Source: Meira nashicola (taxonomy: Eukaryota; Basidiomycota; Exobasidiomycetes; Exobasidiales; Brachybasidiaceae). Taken from it: a stretch of DNA of 64,000 nucleotides. The stretch lies in contig BCJU01000001.1 of NCBI GenBank assembly GCA_001600355.1, positions 5,766,013-5,830,012 on the forward strand, written 5' to 3'. The notes under the pieces were generated by a model. It was given only the letters and a program-made list of their open reading frames with translations, was not told where the DNA came from and searched no databases. A program made the position numbers and the translations under genes. This document shows positions 37,789 through 49,141 of this stretch, piece by piece (the first letter of the stretch is position 1; each line of letters opens with the position of its first letter).

Positions 37789-40206
37789 ATGGACACAGTA
37801 CAAGGTGACAAATTTGTGATAGATTGCGCAAAATGGATTCGATACAATGAAGCAAAATTGGGCGATATCGCCGGCCCTTCTGCCTCCTCTATAGGAACAT
37901 GGATTAATCCTGTCAATTGGATGTTGGCAGGAGGCACAGCTGCTACCTCAAACCCATCACACGGTCATGCTGCTAGACCAGGCCCTCGTACACGAACAAT
38001 GTCAACGCAAGCATCCTCATCTTCCAAGCCTCAACCAACTCCACTTCGACCGATGTCATTCAGAGTTACAAGCCATCACTTATATTATCTTTTGATTCGA
38101 TGTGAGGCTTTAGGTCTACCTATTGGCTCTTTAGACGTACGAATACCCAAACGATCACGTCCATCAACCTACTTTGCCTTTATTTCCAACAATGCAGCAG
38201 GAGCGACTAGCAAGAAACGCGATCGAGAAGAAACGATGAGTGTTTCATCTTTACAAACGACAATGAGCGCTTTTGGACTTGGAGGATCGGCAAAAGGTGG
38301 TGGATCTTGGTGGTCAGGAGAAAAGCATGATATCATTGCAGATATTCGATTTATTTATTCGTCAATGACAAAATTACCCGCTTTACGAATAGGCCCACCT
38401 CCTTTGAAACTCATTCGAGATTTTGAGGATTGTCCAGGTGAAATGTCTGTGCCTTTAGATGCTTTCAAAAATGTACAAATCTTGGAATTTGAGGATGCCG
38501 ATCCAAGAGCTTTCCTGGGATGGGATCGATTGAGTATGCATTTACGCAGTCTTTCATTCAAACGTAGCGGCGTAGAAGATGTTTCGGATATCATCATTGA
38601 TGCTGTACTGAATGATGGAAAGCGAAGAAGGGGCGAAAAAATTCCTCAACGAAAACGTAAAGTCCACACATCCGACGAAGCAGAAGGGAGTGAAGGAATG
38701 CAGTCTTCTAATGACACCAGCGTTGTTGCGTCCAGTGATTTAACAGGCGTTGAGGAGCAAGAGATCGAAGTCACAGAACAACTTCCTTCATTATCTTGGC
38801 ACTTTCTTCGACATCTATCTTTATGCGATAACAGTTTAACTTTTGTTCATCATTCGCCTATTGCCTATGTTACCAATTTGACTTCGATCGATCTCTCACA
38901 CAATTTGCTTAATGCTGTTCCGCCTTCACTCAGTGCTTTGATGAAATTACGGTCTTTGAATATCAGCAACAATTTGATCGATTCAGTGCTAGGCATACCG
39001 GACTCTATACCGCAGATTGAAGCCTTGAATTTATCACACAACCGATTGGAAAGTCTATGTGGCTTGGAAAGACTCACCAATCTTTCCCGTGTCGATTTAC
39101 GATCCAACGAGGTATTTGAAGCTGGCGAGATTGGCAGATTAGCAACATTGGAGCATATCACAGAGGTCTTTATTGCTGGAAACCCTCTTTTAGAGGAAGA
39201 AGAAGATGCAAGAGTTTTAGTCTTTGCCGAATTTGCCAAAGAGGGCAGACTTTTGGAAAAGATCAAGTTAGATGGTGAAAGCATTGGCTATTTCGAAAAA
39301 CAAAGAGTGAGAGAGATAGTACCCAATATGGACAGATTGGCAATCACACGTAACAGCAAGCGTACTCCAACCAATACATCAGGACATCGAAATGAAACTC
39401 CATTGGCCAGCGAGCTTGTCAAAATTGCCAAAAGTCCAGATGATGAGAGGGATAGCAAAAGTTCCCATCCCCCCACGGAAGATGAAGCACAAGCTGTAAA
39501 GGGTTCTGTAATTGTCAAGAACGTGCGTCACCGAGGTGGTGCGGGGCATGGAAGACGATCTACAAATCTCTCCGGACATCCCAATAACAAGTCGGATGAC
39601 GGTGTTCAACAAGCTGAACCTTCGTCACACATTCAAACACAAGCTACTACATCTCGTACAAATGCAGCTCAAAGGCGTAATCGCAGAGTTGTTGAATTGG
39701 CAGAAAGCGTACACGAAGGAGAGGAAGTTTATGCAGCCAAAAATCAAAATAGTCTTCTTCAAGGAGAGCGGAATGAAGCTAGTGATTCGGATTTGATCAA
39801 AAGAGCTGCTTTAGCCGGCAACACAGATGTTGCCTTGGGAGCTGTACCGGCAGAAAATGTTACGAAACCTTTCAATGACTCAAAATCGCACAAATCAAAT
39901 CGTACAGAGAATGAATTGGATTCCTACAAAGATGGATTTAATGCTGACAAAGAGGGGAACAAGTACAATGGGACAGAGAAGAACGGAAAAACAAAAGTTG
40001 CAAAAGAGGGAAATGCGGATACCATTGATACGACAACAGGAGCGAGAGGGAATGACAAAACGTCTGCTACGAAACAAGTACAATCATCTTTAAGTGGAGA
40101 TGAGAACAATTTGACAAGTCAGGAATTACGTCGAAAGATTGAAGCATTGAAAGGAGAGGTTGGTGATGATTGGATGCGTCTATTGGCAAGAGGTGAAAGT
40201 ACATGA
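37789..40206 (+). CDS. Leucine-rich repeat protein, conserved fungal type of unknown function
   Basis: An 805-aa intracellular protein. The N-terminal region (about residues 1-130) contains a block, RVTSHHLYYLLIRCEALGLP, that I associate with a widespread fungal LRR protein lacking a known function. At least five LRRs of the SDS22/U2A'-like type occupy about residues 330-470, for example LRHLSLCDNSLTFV, LTSIDLSHNLLNAVP, LRSLNISNNLIDSV, IEALNLSHNRLESLCG and LSRVDLRSNEVFEAG, closing with VFIAGNPLLEEE (cap). The C-terminal 300 residues are charged and probably disordered, with a possible short helix at the end (SQELRRKIEALKGEVG). No transmembrane segment. It probably serves as a scaffold. The stop is 37 bp from the TOP1 stop on the other strand. 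Confidence 0.75.
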   Translation: MDTVQGDKFVIDCAKWIRYNEAKLGDIAGPSASSIGTWINPVNWMLAGGTAATSNPSHGHAARPGPRTRTMSTQASSSSKPQPTPLRPMSFRVTSHHLYYLLIRCEALGLPIGSLDVRIPKRSRPSTYFAFISNNAAGATSKKRDREETMSVSSLQTTMSAFGLGGSAKGGGSWWSGEKHDIIADIRFIYSSMTKLPALRIGPPPLKLIRDFEDCPGEMSVPLDAFKNVQILEFEDADPRAFLGWDRLSMHLRSLSFKRSGVEDVSDIIIDAVLNDGKRRRGEKIPQRKRKVHTSDEAEGSEGMQSSNDTSVVASSDLTGVEEQEIEVTEQLPSLSWHFLRHLSLCDNSLTFVHHSPIAYVTNLTSIDLSHNLLNAVPPSLSALMKLRSLNISNNLIDSVLGIPDSIPQIEALNLSHNRLESLCGLERLTNLSRVDLRSNEVFEAGEIGRLATLEHITEVFIAGNPLLEEEEDARVLVFAEFAKEGRLLEKIKLDGESIGYFEKQRVREIVPNMDRLAITRNSKRTPTNTSGHRNETPLASELVKIAKSPDDERDSKSSHPPTEDEAQAVKGSVIVKNVRHRGGAGHGRRSTNLSGHPNNKSDDGVQQAEPSSHIQTQATTSRTNAAQRRNRRVVELAESVHEGEEVYAAKNQNSLLQGERNEASDSDLIKRAALAGNTDVALGAVPAENVTKPFNDSKSHKSNRTENELDSYKDGFNADKEGNKYNGTEKNGKTKVAKEGNADTIDTTTGARGNDKTSATKQVQSSLSGDENNLTSQELRRKIEALKGEVGDDWMRLLARGEST

Positions 40207-40243
40207 GCGGACATTCCTTGTTTTTTTGAACTAGGTATCTTAA

Positions 40244-43200
40244 TTACTTTGATTTACTGATAGAATTAACTTTGGCAGCTGCAATGGCTTTTTGCGCTTC
40301 AGCACGATCGTTTTTCTCCTCTTCATCTTCGCCGTCGCTATCTGCTGCAGCTCCACCTTTACGTCTTGCGCTTGACATATTGTCGCGAATCTTGCTTTCA
40401 GCATTTTCAACAAATACCCAATTTGGAGACAGATCTGATCCATCCTCTTCTTGAGCGGCCCACTGTATTATTAAAATTTCATAGAGAGGAACAATATTGT
40501 CAATATCATCAATTTAAACTGTCTCGCAACCTTTCCTTTACTCACCTTAAACTTCTTCTGCATAGTCATGGGGAAGTAGTGTCCGATTGGAATTACCTTT
40601 AAATCCAACTCCATACGATCTGAATCAGCTGTTCTATTTGTCTTTTCATCTTTCACACCGACCGATTTCCTTCCTTTACCAGCTGGTGAAGCGGGTTCTT
40701 CTTTCTTCACCTTGGTCTTCTTTCCTTTGGAATCGATACCTTCCATCTTTGCCAATTTCGCATCCCACTTCTTCAACCATGCGACAGTGATGCGTGGATC
40801 GATGTAGTTGAGCTTAGAGGTACCCAAAGATACATCAGAAGTTTTGTTCTTAGTTTCATTCTCTGCCAAAAGTTTATTTTCTTGAGCAATCTTTGTCAAG
40901 ATTTTTCTAGCGCAGCTAGGAACGTTTACAGAACTTGCTTCACTCTTGTTTGCTTTACGTTCACGTTTCAAAACATCCAATTCTTCGCTTAATTTCTTCT
41001 TCTCAGCGTTCACTTCTGCTTGAGTTTTTGGCTTTTTGGAATTGGTCTCTTCGACTGCTTCTTCCTTTTTGACTTTTTTCTTTTTGCCTTCTGCTTTTGC
41101 CTGTTCGGCAAGGTATTTACGCTCTAATTCCGCACGATCGAATGTCATTTGAATCCTTTCTTTCTTGCCTGTGATCATTCGTTCTTCATGTTCACGAATT
41201 TGATCTTTTGTGATGTCAACATCTGCCAAGATTTCTGACCATCGCTTTGCAAAATCATTCTCTTTTGCAGGATATTGAGTCTTGAGATCTTTTGCCTTGT
41301 AATGTGTTAAAAGTTTTTGACGCTCTTTGTAACGCTCATACTTTACTGCCAACATCCTTTCATCAAATCTTGCCGCTGCTTTGTCACTTTGGATAGGGTT
41401 CACAGTCTTTTGATGGTTACACAAAATGGCGACTAATCGATTTGCTTGATTATACTGATCACGTAAAATCTGCGGAGTTGGTTTCAGACCAGCAGCTTTG
41501 AGATTTTGCTCAGTTTGATTTAATAAACCTTGGAAAGTTGTCGAAGCATTGTAGGTACGGAACACTTTGGCCGAGAGACCCTTCTGGCCTCCGTTACTGG
41601 GATCCTGCAAGAATTTATTGACATCTTTTGTGTCGACTTTATCGAAAATTTCATCAGTCTTGCTTTTAACTGCTAAATCTCCTTTGATATTTCGCGTGGA
41701 TTGGGTGAACATTTTGAAATTTTTGAAAATTCTTTCTGGTACGTTAAGCGTTTCCTTGAACTTCATACTATCCTTACCTAAGAATTCCAGTTTGACTTGG
41801 TGTCGGTCATCATTGAGAGCTTTGACATGTTCTACCAACAATGAACATACACCGTAAGTTGCTGCTTCATCGTCTCCTTTTTCATTACCAGCACGTAATG
41901 AGTAATTATCAATCAGCCAGATTACCGTACCCAATTGTCTTTCTTGACGTTGTTTGGAGACAATCATCTTGTCAATATTCGATCGTAATCTATCGACAAC
42001 CTTGTCTAATCGGCGAGCCTTTTCAAACTTTTCCCGATCGGAATTGCTCTTGAAACCACTGGTAGCATCCAGGTACATATACTTGTACTGCCCATTGATA
42101 TTTTCGATCCAATAGGCTAGCCATGTTGTCGTTCGATCTTCGCGAACTTCTTTCCATTTATGTCCTGCAGGTGGTGCGGGTGGGGGATGTTTTGGATCAC
42201 CAAGAGTATGATTGATTGTGATCGCTTCCGGCGGGACACGACGTTTGATTCTTCCCTTTTTGGGATGCTCTCCACGGCCCAAGAATAAAGCTGGCGGTTC
42301 AACAATCACATTTCCCACCCTTTGTTCTACACCATCAACGACACATGTCTTCATTTCCGCTTCAGCTTTTTTCTTTTCTTCTAGTAACTTCTTTCGCTGA
42401 CTTGGCGCCATCAGCTTCTTCTTTGCTGCTTCCTCGTCCTTCACTGTTCGAAAGTAAGCATACATATCCTGAAAATCGCATTTGCTGAAATCCTTGACTT
42501 TTGTACCATCACGCGGAGGGTATTGTTTCAATACAGATTTAAAATCGTCAAAAAAGTTGCTATTGAACACCTTGTCCCTCGCATGTTGTGTTTCAAGCTT
42601 GATTGCATAGAAGTATGCCGCTTCTTCTGCCTCTGGTAAAAGATCAACAGGCCTGCCTTCATACTTCATCTTTATGTTCTTTGGTAATGGCTCGTGGGGA
42701 GGAGGGAATCGCGGTCCAGTGTGATACAATGTAGTCCATTTTACACCGCCCGTTCCGGTCAATTCAATCTTTCCTGCTTTGCCCTTCTTTTTACCTTTGC
42801 TACTCTCTCCGTCGTCTTCGTCTTCATCTTCATCATCCTCTTCATCGTCCTCGTCTTCCTCCTCATCGTCATCATCGCTCTCAGCTTGTTTCGTACAATT
42901 TTTGGAGCCATTAGAACGCTGACTTTCTCCTAAAGGCACATCTGAATCTTCTTCTGATTCGGATGATTCTCTTTTGATGATTTTTCTCTGCGGCTGCGAA
43001 GATGATGAACTTTGACCAAGAGGAACATCTGAATCACTGCTGGAGTCGTCGTCTTCCGCTTTTGCAACGATACTTGGACGCTTTTTGATATTGCTAGCTG
43101 CTAAAGGTACATCCTCTTCCGATGAATCATCCTCATCTTTGATCGCATTTCCATTCGATTGTGTAGAAGGTCTGGCTTTTTTGGCCAAAGGAATGTCTTC

Positions 43201-43296
43201 TTCATCGCTACTTTCGCTAATGACACGTTTCACTTTGCCTACCCCATTGCCATTCGCATGATGCGAAAAACTACCCCCTGCCGTGCTGGATGACAT
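40244..43296 (-). CDS. TOP1: DNA topoisomerase I (eukaryotic type IB), two exons
   Basis: Spliced CDS: complement of 40244..40462 joined to 40546..43296, 989 aa; the 83-nt intron has GTGAGT and ACAG ends. Topoisomerase I relaxes supercoils ahead of polymerases by nicking one strand through a Tyr. The active site is SKLNYIDPR with Tyr831. Core-domain landmarks are KWTTLYHTGPRFPPP, NFFDDFK, the EPPALFLGRGEHPKKG block, RAGNEKGDDEAATYGVC and ILCNHQKTV. The N-terminal ~180 residues are acidic and Ser-rich with short basic stretches (nuclear localisation). Splicing adds 72 residues after the PMTMQKKFK segment; without it the frame continues into intron sequence. The extra C-terminal tail is not part of the minimal enzyme. 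Four ACGCG elements lie upstream. Confidence 0.94.
42800..42885 (-). repeat. acidic low-complexity codon tract in TOP1
   Basis: Runs of ATC/TTC/CTC triplets on the plus strand encode an Asp/Glu-rich segment (about residues 138-165) on the minus strand. Slippage-prone and likely to vary in length between strains. Acidic N-terminal tails are normal in Top1. Confidence 0.7.
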
Positions 43297-43526
43297 AATT
43301 TCAGCAGAGGGACACTAATATTGTTGGAATAGATGTGGTGGTAGTGAGTTACAAATGGGTAAATGCTATCAAACAATGATATAGCCTTGCTATGTATGCG
43401 CGATCGGGACACCCTCTATTTTTTGCTTTAGGAGGATTAAGTTCCACTCTTGTTGCACTTTTTTTTCTTGGTGTGCAGCTAAAGGTGCACACGATACATG
43501 CGAAAAAGACTGAGGCAAATCAGAAC

Positions 43527-43575
43527 ACGCGCCTTCACGCGTTCCCTTCCGCTAAAACGCGCTGTCTTCCACGCG
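43527..43575. promoter_or_regulatory. cluster of four ACGCG (MluI-box-like) elements upstream of TOP1
   Basis: ACGCG occurs at 43527-43531, 43537-43542 (full ACGCGT), 43557-43561 and 43571-43575, four times in 49 bp and 230-280 bp upstream of the TOP1 ATG. In fungi such clusters bind MBF and time expression to G1/S. Binding here is inferred. Confidence 0.5.
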
Positions 43576-44858
43576 CTGGTTGTCCTCGCCTAGGAGTTTC
43601 TATTCTAGGATCGGATTCTTCAAACCCATCAAGGACAGATGGCGTTAATTAAGCCTTCTTAAAGACTCTCATTAGATGTTGTCTACCTCGGCTCCTTGTA
43701 ATTATTTATCATGGATCCTATTCCGTGGGTCTTCTTCTATCATTCAGCTCTTTGCGATTCAATTTTTTCCAATCATGATAATTCCTGTCTTATTTTAATC
43801 ATTTTTTTTGTGATTTAACTTCTGGCGTACTATTTTATTAATCTTCTTCTTTCTTGCCATTCAACGGACTTTTATTTCCTCACAATGATCTAAGCTACAT
43901 AAACCTCAGCAATTTACTGCAATAGAACTAACTTCCTTCTTCCATTGAGTCTATGTCCCGCTTAATCATTAGTGTTATATGTGGAGGCTTTTAGGCGTGT
44001 GAGCAGTCTTGAAAGTGCTTATCTCGATTGCGCTGCGCCATGACGCAAGCACCTTCTTTGCTTGATCAATCGTACAAGATTCGGATTTAGAATATGTAAC
44101 TCACGTCTGTGGAATTAAAAGGGGCGATGCAATTCCTTCGAGCTCAACTGCTAACGGAACAAATAAAGATCAGCAGCTTGCATGTGAATACATACATAAA
44201 ACTTTCTGTACAGAATTCATGTCAAATGATAGTACTAAATCCGGCGGAAGTCTGTATGTATGAGAGGATATGTATGTTTCGAGTCTGGATCGATCTGTTG
44301 ACAGTTGAAATTAGAAATTGAACCATGTGCCTATTTCAGATTAAAGATGAATAGGCTATTAATAGATGCACAAAATCTGTATCGACTGAAAGCACTTTCT
44401 TTGCTTGCGCCCATAATTATGTATTCTTTCACTCCACTAGCTGCACTAAGGCGCAAGAACAGTATAACCCTAGGCACAAATATTATTCAATACTGTTTTC
44501 GTGCGTGAAGTCCATCGAACACGTTTACGCAAGCGGGGTGCTCTGTGTCCAAACAAACAAGAAGGGTTGTGCACAGCAACCGATAGTACTGTTGCAAGAG
44601 AGCAAAAGACGCCGTACCTAATTTGTTATGAGACTGATTAACATTTCTCATCCATCATCACCCATTTGCAAGGATATATAGATCAATCCTAATTCATATT
44701 GATATAAATTCCACACATCGGGCAAGTTTTTGGTCAATCTGATTTCAATCTAATAGCGTCAGGAGACTCTCCGAACAAAAAGCGTCTAAATACGCCCAGA
44801 CATTGCACGTTTTTTTTTGCCATAAAGAAAAGGTGGTATAAGTCGTATATTTGCAAAA

Positions 44859-44999
44859 ATGGCTGCCGCTCCGCCACTCGGAGATACTATCGTTCAAAAA
44901 GGCGCACATGGGAATAATGAAAGTGAGTATCATTCAGACCATCAACTTCTTTTAGTCGGACGGCAAATACGCCCATTCTTGCCAGAATCTGTTTGTTAA
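44859..44999 (+). other. small ORF (46 codons) with a splice-donor-like site; status unresolved
   Basis: ATG 44859 sits in a good context (TTGCAAAAATGGCT) and begins MAAAPPLGDTIVQKGAHG, which looks like real protein rather than random sequence. GTGAGT occurs at 44923-44928 and an acceptor TTGCAG ends at 45007, giving an 85-nt candidate intron. The frame joined by that splice stops after 23 more residues without recognisable sequence; a different frame past the acceptor would encode a hydrophobic stretch. It could be an uORF of the Osh-like gene, a small gene with another splice pattern, or chance. Confidence 0.25.
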
Positions 45000-45160
45000 G
45001 ATTGCAGACGTATGCTCTTTTCATTGTGGGCGGTGTTGGCGTTTGTGTGACGATTCAGATGTCTTCTTTGCGAAGTAGTTTGACATTGATTTTGTCAAAG
45101 TGCTCTCTCTAATCACCACCACACTTTGTTTTGGGTGCATACACTGTACTTCCTTTGCAA

Positions 45161-48100
45161 ATGAAAAGCAAATCTCATAATCATCAATGGAAGACAACAA
45201 AAATGTCCAACAGACGTACATCTGGTCGAACGAATGAATTACTGACAAACTCAACTCTTGCTCCCCCTTTCTCCTATCCAAACTATTTGACCGCCCCTAA
45301 AACTTTTCCTGGTCCTCTCACCCGCCGCGTCATATCTGCGAATGCTGCAATCACATCAACTCGGCCGATGATTGGTAACGCTTACGATCCAAATTCGAAC
45401 ACTCGAATTCGGTCCGTTTCCACCACTACGCTCTCAACACTTGATAAACACTATTCTTCTCGCGATTGGTCTTCTATAGTGAACGAAGCTTTGGACTCAT
45501 TTCGTCTTTTAGAAGCGCTACGGAACGGAGATGAAAAAGCATTAAAGACTTATCTTTCATCTTCTCATCCCACCTCTGGACACCTCAAAGAGCTCAACAG
45601 TCCCCTCCACTTGGCTGTTCGTTGTGCTGAATTCAATACAATCAAATTTGTATTACAACATAAACCTGGAGATCTGAATGCCGTTGAAGAACAAAATGGA
45701 AATACGCCGCTCCATTTGGCTGCTTCTACAGGCCGTCTAGATGTTGTAGATTTGTTCCTAGCACAACCACAAATCAATGATACAATTCGCAACCGCGATG
45801 GACAAGATCCTTTAGAAGCAGCTCAAACGATTGAAGCTGCGAAATTGTTCCAAATTTCTCGTGCGGAGCTCAATTTCAAATTCCAAGATGTGTATGAACG
45901 CTGGGAAAATCAAGCACATGGATCTGATGAAGAATTAAAAAACTTTTTACTCCTGCCGAGGATTGGTGTTGTCGACCTCAACACGAAATCAAGAGTTTCC
46001 GGAAGCACCCTGTTGCACGATGCCGTTCGAAGAAAAGATACCCAATTGATCGAATTGGCTGTGCGAAAAGGTGCGGATGTCTTTGTGAGAAACAAACGTG
46101 GAAAACGTGTTTTGGAAACGACAAAAGATGAAAAGATCAAAGCTTTATTGCAACAATTGTCAAATGCTGATGCAGCAATGGCTGCTAATGCTAATCAACC
46201 CGGTCTTCCACCTACTTTCCGTGGATATCTGGGCAAATGGACAAATTATGCACGAGGTTATAAGACAAGATGGTTCGTATTGGAGAACGGTATTCTGTCT
46301 TATTATCATACTCAAGAGGAAGAAGGCAAACAATCTAGAGGATCGCTTAATTTGCGCTTTGCAAAAATTCGAGCTGATCCTTCGGACAAATTACGACTTG
46401 AGGTGGTCGCTGACCATCCCAGTAATGTGAATCGAACAGGTAACCGTCTTTACTTGCGTGGTAGTCATCCTGTAGAAAGGGCTCGTTGGGTGCAGGTTTT
46501 GCAACATACTGTAGAATATTTTGATTTGGACAGGATCAATAGTCGCGCAGAAAGTATCAAAAGTTTCAGTAAAGATGGTACAATTTCAAGTGCAAATGTT
46601 CCTGCTGGAACACCATTTCAAGCCCCTTCTCGAAGCACAACGCCTTTCCGAGGCATCCCCTCTCCTGGTCCGGGCGGCTTGTCTGGTATTACGACCAGTA
46701 TCTTGAGTCGGACGGGTAGTTCAGCTGCAAAACATCATCATGCTCAATCAAATCAAGTTTCCCAATTAAAATCACCCGATACTATGGCTGGTGCGGAATT
46801 CCCGGCAAAGACACCAAGTATAATGACTCGTGGAAGTAGAACGCCAAGCGAAGATTTTGCTGAGTTAGATGGAACAGGCTCAGAAGGTGCAACACAATCA
46901 CAAGGAATACCATTCCAAAATGAATTGCCAATCGTATCCAATTCGATCAAAACTCAGCTAGAATTAGGTCAACAGATGGTGCAATCGGCAACTTCATCTC
47001 AAACAGAAGCACAATCTGCAGTATTAGAAGCCATGCAAACAAGTTTAACCTTATTTACAAATTATACTACCATGGTTGCAGAACGTGAGGCGTACATCTT
47101 ACGAAGGTATGAACAAGAAATCCAAGCAAAGAGATTATGGGAAGAGAACATTCGAACATTAGCAATGCAATATGCGGAAATGGAAACGCAATTGCAAGAA
47201 GCAGCTGAGGAAAACGCAAAAAGGCGTAAAGCACTACGTGAAGTTCGCGATAATTATTCAAATGCAACCAGTCCTGTTCAATCACCTGTGCCTGCCAATA
47301 CGGCAACGCCTACAAGAAATAACATGGCTTTCGCTCAATCAGCTATTAATACGAATAGCAAACTACCTCCTGCGGCAATTCGTCCTTCTGCCCAACGTGG
47401 TGCAATCAACTTTGACGATACTTCCAATGCAACTCTACCTCGCAGCGCTGCTGTTCCTGTTGGAGCTGATACGGAAGATCTTGATGATGACAAGGATGAC
47501 GAATTCTTTGATGCTATCGAATCTGGAAATTTGCCCAATCTCAAGATTGAAGAAGGAGTTGTAGAAATGGAAGCACAAGTTAAACCTGCTGGATCCCCAA
47601 CAACGTCTATTCGTGAGACAAGAGTGAACAACTTATGGCCAGGTGTTGAACCTTATCTTCGCTTGCGTAAGAAGATGCCGATCGGAAAAGATGACCGACC
47701 TTCTTTGTCTCTATGGTCTGTGTTAAAGAACAATATCGGTAAAGATCTCACCAAGATTTCGTTCCCGGTCAGTTTCAATGAGCCTACAAGTATGCTTCAA
47801 AGAATGGCAGAAGATATGACGTATGCATCTTTGTTAGATACAGCAGTTCGTCAAAAGGAGTCATCTTTGCGAATGGCATTTGTTGCGGCATTCGCATGCA
47901 GTAATTACGTCACAACATTGGGTCGTGTTGCTAAGCCATTCAATCCAATGTTAGGTGAAACATTTGAATACATCAATTTGGACGATAAATGCAAATACAG
48001 ATATCAAAGTGAACAAGTTTCTCATCATCCTCCAATTTCTGCTTGTGTTGCCGAATCTTTGGAAGAAGATGGTGTTCATGTTCGACCGGCTTGGGAATAC

Positions 48101-48976
48101 TCTGGATGCGTACAAGCTCAAAGTAAATTCTTGGGAAGAAGTTTTGAAATTCGACCAACAGGAATTGCTCATGTTAAATTACGTGTGAATGGAGTTGAAG
48201 AACATTATACGTTTAAGAAAGTTACAACAAGTGTTAGTGGATTTGTTACGGGAAATACTTCAATCGATCATTATGGTGATATGAACATCAAATGTCATAC
48301 TACAGGAGATGAATGTATAATGACTTTCAAGCCTCGTGGATGGCGTTCAAGTGCAATGCATGAATTGAAAGGATCGGTAACAAATTCAAACGGTAAAGAA
48401 ACATGGGAGATCGCCGGTAGATGGTCTTCACAAATTGTTGCAAGGAGAGCAACTGGCAGTGCAGCAGCGACGATGGATCCTGATGGAAATGTAGATTCAT
48501 TGAGCACTGATCCTGCTGCACTCGTTGGAGCAGAAATTCCAGAGATGGTGCTCTTATGGAAGTACACTCCACAACCTCCAGGTCCTTTCAATTTGACGCC
48601 TTATGCGATCAAATTGAACGATACACCCGAAGGATTACACGATTTCTTACCGCCAACAGATTGCAGAATGCGACCTGATTTACGTTTGTTCGAACGCGGA
48701 CAATACGATGAAGCAGATGTGATGAAACGTAATTTAGAAGAATTTCAACGGGCTACCCGAAAGAAACGTGAACAAGGAGAATTGCCTCCTCATCAACCTA
48801 AATTCTTTTCGAGAAAGACTGATCCTCTTACTCAAGGAGATTATTGGGAACCATCTCGACTTGGTGCTGAAAAAGTGAAGGATAAAGAGGATATCAACAT
48901 TCCCGAATACTGGGTTAGAAGAAGACACGGTCAATGGGACGATATGGAAAGAATTTTTGGCGAATATACAGCTTGA
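45161..48976 (+). CDS. Oxysterol-binding protein, ankyrin-PH-FFAT-ORD type (Osh1/Osh2-like)
   Basis: A 1271-aa lipid-transfer protein. Domain order is ankyrin repeats (about residues 130-210 and 280-330), a PH domain (about 345-455, beginning FRGYLGKWTNYARGYKTRW), a coiled-coil region (EAYILRRYEQEIQAKRL), an FFAT motif DEFFDAIES (about 779) that binds VAP proteins on the ER, and the OSBP-related domain (about 840-1230) with the signature EQVSHHPPISA. The order matches yeast Osh1/Osh2, which exchange sterol and PI4P at ER contact sites. Two starts are possible: ATG 45161 and ATG 45203 (MSNRRTSGRTNE, better context). The frame opens with a TTG at 45131 that is unlikely to initiate. Single exon. 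Confidence 0.92.
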   Translation: MKSKSHNHQWKTTKMSNRRTSGRTNELLTNSTLAPPFSYPNYLTAPKTFPGPLTRRVISANAAITSTRPMIGNAYDPNSNTRIRSVSTTTLSTLDKHYSSRDWSSIVNEALDSFRLLEALRNGDEKALKTYLSSSHPTSGHLKELNSPLHLAVRCAEFNTIKFVLQHKPGDLNAVEEQNGNTPLHLAASTGRLDVVDLFLAQPQINDTIRNRDGQDPLEAAQTIEAAKLFQISRAELNFKFQDVYERWENQAHGSDEELKNFLLLPRIGVVDLNTKSRVSGSTLLHDAVRRKDTQLIELAVRKGADVFVRNKRGKRVLETTKDEKIKALLQQLSNADAAMAANANQPGLPPTFRGYLGKWTNYARGYKTRWFVLENGILSYYHTQEEEGKQSRGSLNLRFAKIRADPSDKLRLEVVADHPSNVNRTGNRLYLRGSHPVERARWVQVLQHTVEYFDLDRINSRAESIKSFSKDGTISSANVPAGTPFQAPSRSTTPFRGIPSPGPGGLSGITTSILSRTGSSAAKHHHAQSNQVSQLKSPDTMAGAEFPAKTPSIMTRGSRTPSEDFAELDGTGSEGATQSQGIPFQNELPIVSNSIKTQLELGQQMVQSATSSQTEAQSAVLEAMQTSLTLFTNYTTMVAEREAYILRRYEQEIQAKRLWEENIRTLAMQYAEMETQLQEAAEENAKRRKALREVRDNYSNATSPVQSPVPANTATPTRNNMAFAQSAINTNSKLPPAAIRPSAQRGAINFDDTSNATLPRSAAVPVGADTEDLDDDKDDEFFDAIESGNLPNLKIEEGVVEMEAQVKPAGSPTTSIRETRVNNLWPGVEPYLRLRKKMPIGKDDRPSLSLWSVLKNNIGKDLTKISFPVSFNEPTSMLQRMAEDMTYASLLDTAVRQKESSLRMAFVAAFACSNYVTTLGRVAKPFNPMLGETFEYINLDDKCKYRYQSEQVSHHPPISACVAESLEEDGVHVRPAWEYSGCVQAQSKFLGRSFEIRPTGIAHVKLRVNGVEEHYTFKKVTTSVSGFVTGNTSIDHYGDMNIKCHTTGDECIMTFKPRGWRSSAMHELKGSVTNSNGKETWEIAGRWSSQIVARRATGSAAATMDPDGNVDSLSTDPAALVGAEIPEMVLLWKYTPQPPGPFNLTPYAIKLNDTPEGLHDFLPPTDCRMRPDLRLFERGQYDEADVMKRNLEEFQRATRKKREQGELPPHQPKFFSRKTDPLTQGDYWEPSRLGAEKVKDKEDINIPEYWVRRRHGQWDDMERIFGEYTA

Positions 48977-49141
48977 AGATAATTTTCTCTCTATCGTGAA
49001 CGCTTAATCTCTTCTTTTGAATTCTGTATACCTGCTTTTTCCTTTTTGGTTGTGCACACTTTTATGGTCCATTTACTGTTTCACACACTTTTTTAATATT
49101 TTATTTTGAGATGCAATAAGATTTGTTAAGCTATAATTTAA

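Larger units (their letters stand above)
43297..45160. other. long divergent intergenic region (TOP1 and Osh-like gene)
   Basis: About 1.86 kb. The TOP1-proximal part carries four ACGCG elements (43527-43575). A small ORF starts at 44859 (separate entry). No tRNA, 5S gene or other RNA gene was recognised, and no ORF elsewhere in the region has a domain I know. Confidence 0.5.
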
